From Solen grandis (Eukaryota > Mollusca > Bivalvia > Adapedonta > Solenidae), in assembly GCA_021229015.1 (NCBI GenBank), contig CM037788.1:51263257-51327256 (forward strand): 64,000 bases of DNA, given 5' to 3'. Both the position numbers and the translations under genes were made by a program. Shown here piece by piece: positions 10,870 to 22,100 of this stretch; positions within the stretch are counted from its first letter, which is position 1; every line of letters starts with the position of its first letter. Below the pieces are notes generated by a model that ran no database searches, was not told the origin of the DNA, and saw only the letters and a program-made list of their open reading frames with translations.

Positions 10870-11600
10870 TCAAATGTGACCTTGAACTTGAGCCAACATG
10901 ACTGTCACCTGTGTTCTGCACATCGCCTCAATTTGGTTTATAATTGAGGCAAGTTTCATTAAAATCCTTCGAGGAGTATAGGAGTTATGGAGCGGACACA
11001 AAATTGTAAATTGAAATTTCAAACCTTTGACCTTCAAGTGTGACCTTGACCTTGAGCCAACATGGCTGCAACCTGTGTTCTGCACATCACCTCAATTATA
11101 TTTATATTTGAGGCAAGTTTCATTAAAATCCTTCAAGGGGTATAGGAGATATGGAGCGGACATGAAATTGTAAGGAAATAGAAGGTTCAAACACATGTGA
11201 CATGGCCCTCAAGTGTGACCTTGACCTTGAGCCGACATGACTGCAGATAGTTTCACAATCTTCAAGTGGATAGGAGATATTGAGGCGAAGATAATGTAAA
11301 AAACGAACAACGGGTATAGGAGGATATTGGAGGGATAGAAAATTGTGAAATGGAAATTGAAGGTTCAAACACATAACCTTCTAGTGTGACCTTGAGCCTA
11401 CATGGCTGCCACCTGTGTTCTGCACATCGCCTCAACTGGCTTATATTTGAGGCAAGTTTCACCAAAAAAATCCTTCAAGCGGTATAGGAGATATGGAGCG
11501 GACACGAAAACGTTACGGACCGACAGACAGACGGACAGACCCATGGACAGACAGACGAAGGCCATTCTTATAACCCCCTCCCGCTCCATGGCGGGGGATT
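10870..11600 (-). repeat. Array of four units of about 165 bp with a GC-rich end
   Basis: The marker 'tgtgaccttgaccttgagcc' recurs at about 10878, 11040, 11216 and 11382 (spacings 162-176). Units share 'ctgtgttctgcacatcgcc', 'gaggcaagttt' and 'tataggagatatggagcgga'. The last unit runs into a 'gacagacagacgga' stretch and 'ccctcccgctccatggcggg'. ORFs on both strands across this stretch are by-products of the repeat. Confidence 0.85.
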
Positions 11601-11799
11601 AAAAAATGTAGCCGAAATTGCCTTTTTCTACAGAATGGACACAAAAACATAAAAAAAAAAAAATTAACTCAAAGACCTAAAAAAAAAATGCGTAGGGGCC
11701 ATTTTGATGGATAGGCAGGAGCACTACAAACATTAGACTCACACAGCCTAGTGAAAAATGTATCAGATGAGTTAAATGATTATAAGTAGCACATATCAA

Positions 11800-11869
11800 G
11801 GGCTCAGCACAAAATGGCCGTAACTTGTTCTTTAATACATATAAGTTACGACCGTTTTGCACTGAGCCC
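11800..11869. repeat. 70-bp hairpin
   Basis: Arms 'gggctcagcacaaaatggcc'/'gtaacttg' and their inverted copy 'taagttacgaccgttttgca'/'ctgagccc' pair over about 28 bp with four mismatches around a short AT-rich loop. It has no coding capacity and could be a decayed foldback element or a hairpin RNA. Confidence 0.7.
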
Positions 11870-13900
11870 TCAATATTTTTCATGTTTGGCAAATTCCCCT
11901 TGCACATAATCTTATTTATTTTGTATACTACCTATGCAGCTAGTCTGGTTATCAGTTTGCCTCTCATGAAGAAACACTGAAGTTGATCTGAGAAAAATCA
12001 ATAACCAGTCTAGCATTACTGTTGTGTGTACTTCACAGTTCTGGCAGTACTTCTGTTGGGGAAGTGTTGAGCAGTTCATCAATGAATTAGTGACAAATGC
12101 AGGATTCACCCTAGCTTCCAATTCCAGAGTCCCTTAGACCCAGTGTCATTTAAAAAGTTGAGTTCAATTTCAATTTACAGTGTCTCACTTCTTCTTCTTA
12201 CTGATAATGTTTCTAGTGAAGAGAATATGAATTTATTTCATTGTTATGTCTAATCATAATACATTGTACTTGACTTGTTTTATACATATATCTTACAACT
12301 TAGTTAAAGAACATTACTGACATTTAATTTATAATGCTTCGAAATGATAGTCTCGCAAACTGTGTCTCCCAAGCCAACCATGCTGGTTGTGTTAATATGT
12401 TCATTTGGGGGGATACGTGAATATTTAAGACTGACTGTCAGTATGGACGTTTGACGCTTGCATCCTGGGGACACATCAACCATCAAATTTTGTTTGTCCC
12501 GACTGAATTTAATGCATAATTAAATATGTTTACAACATAAACCACAAACTGTGCAAATGAAACCTGGAGAGCTACAAATATGATTATCTTTTAAATGACC
12601 GTAATGTAGGTTTCAATCAAGATTTCAAAATAAAAAGCATTGACTAAGAGCCTAGAGGATATTTGTTGATATTTTTGATAGAACTCGGTACTATGATTGT
12701 ATCTTAATTCAAATATTTTCAAATGTTAAGAAAGGGGCCTCAGTATCATAATTTAGGGAAAATATCACTTTTTTTATGTTGTTGTTTTTTCAATTGGGAA
12801 GAAAAATTATGAAGTGAAGTGCAATTTGGGGAATTAACTGCATGAATTTTAAGAATTTTTCAGAGAGGAAGGCAGCCAATTTGTAAGACATTGGTTGATG
12901 CTCAAAATCTGATATCTTAATGATACATCATATGTATTTGAATCACCACTGTACTTTTATTTTTCAGACTTTCTTACTGAAATCTGCATCTACTTAAACA
13001 GCTTTAATGAATCATTTCAAATATGAATTTTATATATTGATTAATTTAATTTCAAAGGTAAAAACTTAAAAACAAAAAAGTTTCACTTTTTATCTTGTTT
13101 AACTTTGAGAATGAACCCCCAATTTCTTTTTTTTTACTGTACATTTTTTTTTTTTAATCCATATTGGAAAAAAAAAATCCAATATTTTAAATTTCAAGAG
13201 CTTTTTAATAGTGTATACATTTAGATTTTAGCAGAAATTGCAAAATTAGAAAATGAAATTCTGCTTCGAGTTCGATATAATAAAAACAAAAATCCCTTGA
13301 ATTTCAAAATGGCCGAAAAGAGTCTGGATGTTCATAATGGTGGAAACTATGTAATAGCAGATGTGTTCAAATTTTATGTATACTATACAGTGACTGGGAA
13401 AGATTTTTTTCAATGAGTTGTCTTCTTCTACTGTTTCTTCTTCTGCCCTGACTGCTCACAATCAACATATTTTTTATAGAATATACTGGCAAGATGAATG
13501 TGTCATTTGACATGGTTTTAAATTTTCACACACAAAAAAATTAAAATCAGACTACGACACAGAGGCCTCTTTTTTCACAGTCACTGAGTGTGAACACTTC
13601 TGCGCACAGTGATTGCCGTCTTCTTGTCAAAACATTCCCAATACAAAAACGAATCCACTTCTCCATGGTCAAAACGAATCCACTTTTTTGTTCAAAACAC
13701 ACCCAAGTATTTTTTTTTTATTTTTGTTTGAGTAATTTTATATTCATCATAATATTGATGATTTCATATCAGGTTTATTACTCAGGTTATCACTCATGAT
13801 TTGGTTTGAAAATGTATTAAAATTTTATTTGGAAAGCAACATGAACATTTTTTTTTTAATTCTTTTGTAGATATTTTCATATTTATATCTCAAAATATTT
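11870..13900. other. Gene-less AT-rich stretch before the assembly gap
   Basis: Long T and A runs (for example near 12768-12795, 13131-13177 and 13852) and no supported exon. A first exon of MRPL32 may lie here unrecognised. Confidence 0.4.
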
Positions 13901-14000
13901 NNNNNNNNNNNNNNNNNNNNNNNNNNNNNNNNNNNNNNNNNNNNNNNNNNNNNNNNNNNNNNNNNNNNNNNNNNNNNNNNNNNNNNNNNNNNNNNNNNNN
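13901..14000. other. Assembly gap of 100 N
   Basis: Exactly 100 undetermined bases; the round size suggests a scaffold gap of unknown true length. Confidence 0.99.
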
Positions 14001-14501
14001 GTGTAGGTGGGTGGTTCCATTTCCGCCGGCGACAAACCAGTCATTAATATTTGTTCTGATAATGCACGCTTGCTTTCCGCTCAGTTTATAATTGAAGTGC
14101 CAGTGTTGGTTTGCTTGCTTGAGTTTAACTTTTCTGTCTATGAGAAAGATTAAATGCTGCCTCACTGTGGTGTCATGCTGCAACGCCTCTCTACATTACG
14201 GGTAATCCGGACCAATCCGTCTCGGACACGTACGTTTTTTGTACCCAGTAAGAGCATAATTCTTGGTAGACCCGGTGCCAGTGGGTATGGTACCATTGCC
14301 ATGGTTTGATACCCTAATAAGACGCTGTCAACAAAGTGACTGAAATGGTGATGGAAGGACATTAAAATGAAGGTTTTAATCTTTCACAAAAGAACTGCGG
14401 GCTCAAATTAGCCACGTATTAAGATGTCCAATAATTTGAGATATCCCGGGAGAGTCTCCGTCCTAGGACTTTTATCATTAGAATGATCCTTAAATATTGA
14501 T

Positions 14502-14716
14502 TTAACCCTTTCCCTCATAGAGGAAACCATGAAAAGACCTATGCGAACAGCATAAAACCAGATCAGGTTTTATGCTGTTCGCTGCTCCTCAGTGGTCTGG
14601 AAATGAGGATTTTGTAAATAAATTTGATAAGGTTTAACTGTGGTTTTCTGCAGACCAGGCTTTATGTGATACCTACTGAGTGCGTCAAAATGAGTCTATA
14701 TGAGGGAAAGGGTTAA
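14502..14716 (+). mobile_element. TTAA-flanked MITE, copy 3, hairpin top deleted
   Basis: Same element as 4724-4965, with TTAA on both sides and the same inverted ends. It is 215 bp instead of 242: the apical part of the internal hairpin ('agcctgcgag' and its partner) is missing, so 'ccagatcag' runs straight into 'gttttatgctgttcgc'. The deletion is symmetrical about the dyad. Confidence 0.9.
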
Positions 14717-14739
14717 GGTGGGAAACAATGTCTAATGAA

Positions 14740-14886
14740 CTTATGCTAAACCAGCTCGACGTTTCCTCGGTTTGTCCAGTATTATTTGCCTTGGAAAGCC
14801 AAACAATTTGCCCCTGACAAGATTCGAACCCGCGGCCTTTGGTTCCGCAGTCATGTATGTTACTACTGGACCACGGTAACCTAATT
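14740..14886 (-). mobile_element. tRNA-derived SINE, minus orientation
   Basis: On the minus strand the head shows an A-box-like 'gtggtccagtagt' and a B box 'gggttcgaatcttg' about 45 nt later, as in RNA polymerase III SINE heads. A non-tRNA body follows ('ttgcccc', then 'ccaaggcaaataatactgg' read on minus). Body text resembles 25562-25660 and 57175-57310. It does not fold as an intact tRNA by eye, so I do not call a tRNA gene. Confidence 0.6.
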
Positions 14887-16680
14887 TGGAATAATGAAAA
14901 TGATAAAACATATTGTATGGCATAAATATAAGAACGATAAATGGCATTAAAAATGACCCAAAGCTGATGTATGATAACGATGGTTTATTGATCATTTACA
15001 TTGACAAAATACGAAATATGAAACTATACACTGTCCAACGAATAACGATAACTCTTGTTTACAGCCCAGATACAGTTCTCTAGTAAAAACAAACTGTATA
15101 TCTATCAAAACCATTACGCATTCTTCATAACAAAACAAAACTTTTGTGAATATTAAAGTGCTACATCAAACTGTCTGTACATATAAAGAACAGTCTAAGA
15201 GGGGGCGCTACTTCAAATACATACGCTGAAGATATGTTTAACGGTGGGTAGAGAGCCTCTCACGAGGGGCCACCTTCATACAAAGGTCAAATATTAGGTT
15301 TCTATAAAACTTTTTTGTTTAATTAATTTCCTCGAAAACATACATGGAATAATATATTTACAAATACTGATCACAAAACCTTGTTGGTGAGGGATGTAGG
15401 TCTTTTATTACGATTGCAGCGGCGGAATAGTTGACGAAATGTGCCATGAAAGTAATGGAAAACAAGTTTCCCCACAAATTCATCGACATGCTCAGTTTAC
15501 ATGCAGTATGGTTTCTTTCCAAAAGGCTACAGAATGTTTGAAAACATCTTTTTTTTTGTAGAAAAATGGCATTTAGGTAACCTGTTTAGGCAGATGTATT
15601 GCTACTACAGACCTATATAATCGTCCTGAACAAACCCAGATTTATCCAAGTTTATATGTCCTCAGATTCTTTTCAATTTTGAACATTTTTATCGTCTTTT
15701 TTTATCTTATCAGACATTCCTAAATATTCAATTATAATAAAAAAAAGAAATACATGTACATATGTAATATTAATTAACACTGGCCGTATACAGATCTGTG
15801 ATCTCAGTTAAAACGCAATCTATTAAGAGTATAACAAAAACTACTTAGAATTCATTATCACAATTTTATGATTGATAATTATATATTTATTGACAAAGTT
15901 TCGATTTTTATAAATACATACATATTTTTTATCCTCAATAAGTTACTAATCAACACCGTTAAATTCTTAGATCAAGTAATGTCTATCATTCTTATTAAAA
16001 GCTGAATACTTTTAAATACATTATACATGTAAACGTTTTTTGCCCATCTTCAACCATTTTGTATCTATGAGTTATAGATGCCGAAGTTTCGAAAAGTAAC
16101 ACATAGTCGTCATTTGAATGGCCAGGCTATCTGATTCAACGTGCGTGTTCTCTGATACAGAGTCGAGGTGTGACCTTTGCCACTGTCATGTGCAGTATCT
16201 CCTTAAAACGTTAAGAATCAATCGATTAAATGCCCTAGTCTCAGACTGGGATACCTAGCGGTGCATTGCTTAAATTCATACACAATAATACATTTGCATA
16301 AAGCTCTGCATTTTTTAACATTATAATACAGTACAACGATTGCAATGCGAATAACAGTCAACGTATGATGGTTAATGAACGGTAGTCTCTGTCATTCTTA
16401 AGTACATTTTTATACTTGCACTTTCATTAAAATTTCACGAAACTAGAATCCAGATATATCAAGTACAATTTATAAAAATAAAAATAAAAAAAATAAAATC
16501 GTTTTACCGTTATTATGTATTGTTATAAATTTATATCAAATACAAATCAGACGTTTTTGTGTGTTTTTAAATAACGACGATAATTATATGATGTTCAATT
16601 CAAACAAATAATTATCACATTTTATTTATATAAGCTTTTATTATAACAAGTATTTTCAAGCCTATTTACATATAATATCA

Positions 16681-16740
16681 ACAACTTTGACGATAGGTCA
16701 AACTAACGAAACAACTTTGACGATAGGTCAAACTAACGAC
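16681..16740. repeat. 30-bp direct tandem repeat, two copies
   Basis: Two adjacent copies of 'acaactttgacgataggtca' plus 'aactaacga', identical at 29 of 30 positions. Confidence 0.95.
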
Positions 16741-17915
16741 CATGAATATTCAAAGGCCCGTCACTCTTCGTGAACCTTTTTGTCCTCCATCTGATTTATA
16801 CCGGATTATATTTAGCCTAAAGACAATATCCTGGAATCCATTAATAACCAGTTTTCGCGAATACAATGTTGCAATTGTTAACTGGTGACCGGCATGTGCT
16901 CACCAGTCATTTATAATCATGATAAATGTGAAAGATGAGAAAAGGTGGACTTGGAGAATACAAACGATAATCAGCTAAAACAAAACGGGTTGTGATCAAA
17001 TAATGTACAATCAAGAAAGTTATAAAATATACATCTGTATCAATAATTATAAATTATAGTCTAAAATAATCAACTGTACAATCATGAAAGTACTGACCAC
17101 AGCAATTAATGGATAAAGTCCTTTCTTTATTTTGTACTTCATCGTCCCCTTTATGGTTCGACCTTCCTTCGTTTTCGCCCTAACTTCAATCGTTCCATTT
17201 TTTAACAAAGCATAAAACGTGGCTTTTCATATTGTGTAATGAGTCACACTTAGTCGCATATTATTACCTTTCAAAGGTAAGCACAGTAAGACTATTTTGA
17301 TACGTTTAAACTAATCATTACCTTTAAACGAAAATACTTAGCGATTTTATCGTCGAGTTACGTCGCTAATTTATTGTCTCGGTACGCTCCACTACGTTTT
17401 ATAGTCCATTACTAGTGCTTCTTTTTCGATTGTATACTATAAAACAAACTTTTCAGGTTTTAATTGAAAAGACAAATCACTAAAGACAGTAATTTTCACA
17501 TATAAATTAATCATTATCCGTCCTACGCCAAATATTATATTCATTTTCAATATAAACGAAGTAATTGTGTTCTCCTTTTGATTTTTATTGGCGCTTATTA
17601 AGCGACAAAAAATCCTACACATTTAACGATTTAGAACTGTCTAGATATTTGAGATAACCAACACACACGCAGAAAACCAAAAACCAAAAAATATGGGAAA
17701 TAGAAATTTCTTTATAAAATATCGTACCCGAAATTTAGGTTTCTATATGAATTCTAGTATCCATGTAGAGGAATTATGAAAAGGTAAAAGTTTATATTAA
17801 TAAGTATTTGTTCCATTGACTGTCTACAACTGCCATTAGTTCACACTACACCATTTCTCTAGGGACACTTTCTTTCCCAAATTCCACACCATGTTAGGTT
17901 TTCCATCTCGTATCC

Positions 17916-17921
17916 TTTATT
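17916..17921 (-). terminator. Candidate AATAAA poly(A) signal of the Kunitz gene
   Basis: Reads AATAAA on the minus strand, about 390 nt past the stop codon. A nearer ATTAAA variant lies at 18148-18153. Which of the two is used cannot be told from sequence. Confidence 0.3.
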
Positions 17922-18312
17922 GCTACACGGTTTACTGTAGCAAAATCATATAAAAGAAATAAACTACGTTTTCACAGTGTCAATATTCTAACATTGTAGT
18001 GCATAACAAACTCCACATGATCTTATACGAGGTGTCCCGTCTCGGTGTGATATGCATCAAAATACAGTTTCATGAACACTTGAGCTATAAAACTCTCTTA
18101 AACGGAGTCTATCTTTTCTTACTGTTTTAGATATAAGTGTAACATTTTTTAATCCTCAACATAAAACGTACAGTCACTGATGTCTGACATGAACATACAA
18201 ATACACGGTTTTAAATTTCTTATTCACAATTATTGCCTATACTAAATCACGTTCGCACATTTTCAGTTTTACTTTGTTTGTACGAAACTGACCCGCTCTG
18301 TATTTTCATATT

Positions 18313-19199
18313 TCACGACTGACGGTGAATGACACTGTTTTTCTGGTCTGAGAATTCTCGCCCTCTGTCTAGAATGGAAAACATTTTATACGAGTATGCA
18401 CTGGGCCTTCCTCTTAATTCGGAATACCTACTATACGATCTCTTACTTTTCTTCTCTTTTCCAAGCCTCCGCTTTTTTCGCTGTCGCCTCTTCTTTCTCT
18501 TTCTTTCCTTGCGTTTTTCTCTTTCCGTCTTTTCGTCCTCCTCATTTTCAACAATCTCATTCGTTATTATCTTCTGGACTTCCTCAGCAACTGCCGCTTG
18601 GTCATCCACAGTTCCTTCCAGTCCCGTTGTCTCATTTCCACTCTTGAGTGTTTCTTCTGTTTTCTTTTTCCTCGACTTGTCTTTTTTGTTTTTCTTCTCC
18701 TTCCTCTTTTTGTTCTTTTGCCTCAGCCTTCGCTGCCTTCGCTTTTCCTTCTTTCTTTCTCGTCGGCGACGTTCTTTATCTCGCTCCTTGTCCAGCCTGC
18801 GCCTGTTTCTCCTCCTGTTAGACTCGTTTGTGCGGGTACGACTTGGCCGCATATTCGGATAGCGCACATTCGGATACATTTCGTACGGTTTCCCGTCATC
18901 TGTTATCAGAATGGAGTTCATAGCCTCGTATTTACTTAGAGTCGGGGGCTCGAATACGGGCGGCTGCATTATAGATGGCTTCACTGGTACCAGCGAAGGA
19001 CTGTCATAGAGGTTGATTGATGTAGACGACAGACACGAGTCTTCGCATTCCATTTTGGTCATGAAATTGTTCTGGTTGCCCTTGCATCCGCCATACCGGA
19101 AGTGCGTGCATTCCTGCCGATGTACGTTATAATACCAGCGAATGTATCTGGCATCACATGTACCCTGTTCCGGTGGAAGTTGACAGATCAAATTCCGAA
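18313..19199 (-). CDS. Terminal exon: Kunitz/BPTI domain plus Lys/Arg-rich tail
   Basis: The exon follows acceptor 'ccttttcag' and ends in TGA. The Kunitz domain spans 19185-19033 with canonical spacing C-x8-C-x15-C-x7-C-x12-C-x3-C, the RWYYN core, the FRYGGC motif and NNF. The residue after the second cysteine, the P1 position by alignment with BPTI, is Asp (codon 19155-19153) where trypsin inhibitors have Lys or Arg. After a Pro/Ser linker comes a block made almost wholly of Arg, Lys and Glu, an acidic linker (AEEVQKIITNEIVENEEDE), a second basic block (KERKRKKRRQRKKRR) and a Tyr/Ser-rich end. No termination codon interrupts the 294 codons. Long ORFs on the opposite strand here are shadows of the Arg/Lys codons. 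The basic tail suggests binding to heparan sulfate, acidic polysaccharide or mineral phase (inference). Confidence 0.92.
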
Positions 19200-22100
19200 C
19201 TGAAAAGGAAAAGAAATAATGGCATGATTTTCATTGAATGGAAATATAGTCGAAAATCTAACCACATAGATTACTAGAAATGTTCGAACGTCGTAATTAT
19301 TCAACTGAGTTGATGGGTTGTTTAAAATTGAACAACCTTGATGTTTTAACTCTGCGATCAACTGTTTATCTACGCGTCATTTAAGACAAAATATAACTTT
19401 TTGATATGTCACTAGCCAGTGTGAAATACATAATATACTGGTTCTTCGTCAGGTCAAACGCGGCAAATGGACACAAAATGGAATCTTGCAGTTATTTACG
19501 AAACATTTTACGATCCTGATGTATTTGAGATATCTGGCTTCAAACAATTTAAAGAGAAAAAAGTAGGATATAGAAGCGATTGAATATGAAAAGCAAACAT
19601 AAAAAGGCATGCACTATGAACATCAATGCAGAAGCGTAGGAATACAGAAGATGAGAGTCAGAGAGTCATGGTGTGTGAACAGTCTGTGCCACTGCAGCTC
19701 TAAAAAAGTACTTTTAAACTAATATGATATTGAACCGTAAAATATAGTGTCTAATGTATAGCGATGAAATAAAAGTATATCAAAAACATTTTAATGCGTA
19801 ACTTAATATCATCTGAAATAGCGTTACATTTTTCCAGAATATATTAGCAAAGGTAGATTATTTCGAAGTTCGAAAACGTTTGCCAACATTTCCAAAGATA
19901 AGCAGATTGATAAAACCATGCTTTATTTCTAGCATAATGAGATCTGACATATCTTGGACATTCGTACTTTAGATAATTAATCCAGTAATCCAATGTCATT
20001 GTCCAATGTTTCCCACCCGTGTATAACTAAATCTTTGCCAAGTCGGCGCTTGACACCTCTTGCACTTGATCGGTCTAGGGATTAAAAAGTGATAAATCCA
20101 CAATATGTAACAGTTTCATGAGAAAACTACTACAGGCTCCATAGTTCTGCCAAAGTTTTAAAACCAATCAGAAACACGTGACGTAGCACGTATAGACGGT
20201 AGCACAAGGAACGGCCGTATTACGCATTCATTTCAAAATTAATAAGTACGCGGATAAGAAAGCCGGATTAAAAGATTATGAAGGTATTATTGTAACGTTT
20301 GACAGAATGGAAATAAACACAGTTTCACGTGTCAAAAACATTGAAAGAAATTTGACACGTCAGACGGACAAATGTTTAAAAGTCGCCATAAACGTTTTAT
20401 CAAATAGAGCTTTTCTGGCAGGCTATTGTGCTGATGGCCTTCTGAATTAGAGAGATTGCCAGTTCCCAGAAACTCAGGTAAATTTTAACAATGATATTAA
20501 AAGATTTACTTTGATATCATCTGGTAATCTTAATTTAATCATGTTTTTGTATGTCAGACCTGATAAAAAGTTCGATAATAAAGATTAAGCTAGTTGAAAT
20601 TTATTTAACCGCGGGAAACGCAAACATTGCTTTAATTTGTGATTGAATTTAAATGTAAAATCTATTTCCACACTGAGCCAAAAGCAAACAAGGTATTTTG
20701 AAAATGTGTCCTAAACTTTGATAAAATAACGCAAACATGGAATAAAAATTGATTGAAGGATTTTCTATTGTATCTTATGATAAACTATTTGAAGTTCTAC
20801 TTGCAGACGCAGCAACCATCAAAGAAGAAAATAAAAATAAGCAAATAATTATACTCAGGTACAAAAGAAAATTGTGCACTCAGACTTTTATTAATTAAAA
20901 TGTTTTATTCCTTTTCGAAACACGTTATATTTTGAGTATTGTATGACAAATATGATGTGCATTTATTTTCGAAAATAGTTGCGTTTAAATGGGATTGTTT
21001 TGAAGTCAAAACAAATTACTAAAGACACAGAACGTTTAAAATAGTGAAAGGCTCAGTGCTCCCCTCCCCCTTTTTTCAGATTAGTTTATATTTCTTTGAC
21101 ATACACAAATACTTATGGATGTGTCAAAATCACAGAATTTCCTGTCTTTAAATGTGACAAACTTTGCACCTGATTGTTCATATTAGTTTCAAATAACCAT
21201 TTTAACGAAGCTAAAGAAATACGTAAATATAGCAAAGTTTAAAGCCTCGCAAGATAAATCACATGTACACAATTTATGTGAATCTAGCGGGAAAAAAAAG
21301 CCCATGTACAGTTTGCAATAAAAAAAAAATTAGACGCACAAAAGATGAATGATGAAGAAAATGGCGAATGGATGGTTTGCATTTTTAACTCGGAGAGATC
21401 ATTAAAGAAGTTGAACCCGACAGCGTCTCTTTATTACCAGCATTATCTGAGCGATATATTCTTGAAGACCATAAAGTCCACGCTGTTGAAGATAAACAAG
21501 TTGTAATGTCAATCGTTGTAGATCGTGATGCTTGTTAACTCAAATCTTCTCCGGCCCCCAAGTCGAACAAAGTGGCTCACCTCAGAGGTAATAATGATTT
21601 AGTATTATGTTTGAGAGCTATCCGAAATAAATCAGATTTGTTTAGAGCATACTATTGGCCTATTAACGGGTTGACAAGACCAGCAGGGGTCTTAAGGCGA
21701 GACTTTTGATAAACCTAAAGTAATAAAAACACAACTTATATTGCTAGTTTCTCCAGTGTTAAGTCAATAAGGGCAATATATGATTTTTAAATGTAAAGAT
21801 AACATATACCCTGAAAATAAATAGTAAGATTTAGCTACAGACAGGTACCTTTCACCTAAAGATAACAGTTATGATGGTATAAAATGGTCTAGGATTGTTG
21901 AGTATGTAAGAGAAACCTAGATGTAGTTCAAGGATAGTTTTTTGTTATTGACTTCATTTTGAGACTCAATTGATATCTTAGTACTGATATTGAGATACAA
22001 ACTTCGTTACAATGAGATACAAACTTGACAACATACAATGTATTGAGCTACAAACTGAAACACATTCTTAACTGATCAAAATCTGAAAAGTATTTTATAA

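Larger units (their letters stand above)
14887..18312. other. Region downstream of the Kunitz gene; 3' UTR and intergenic
   Basis: No supported exon. The part nearest 18312 should include the 3' UTR of the minus-strand Kunitz gene. A pair of 30-bp direct repeats is listed separately; the remainder is unique-looking AT-rich DNA. Confidence 0.45.

Noticed and set aside
10448..11589. Several minus-strand ORFs over the 165-bp array
   Set aside because: They are repeat-derived frames with repeated peptide text, not a gene.
14813..14886. Functional tRNA gene
   Set aside because: A and B boxes are present, but the arms do not pair as a cloverleaf and the body continues as SINE.
18329..18939. Long plus-strand ORFs (up to 177 aa) rich in Phe, Leu and Ser
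   Set aside because: They are antisense shadows of the Lys/Arg/Glu codons of the Kunitz gene tail; no splice or family support.
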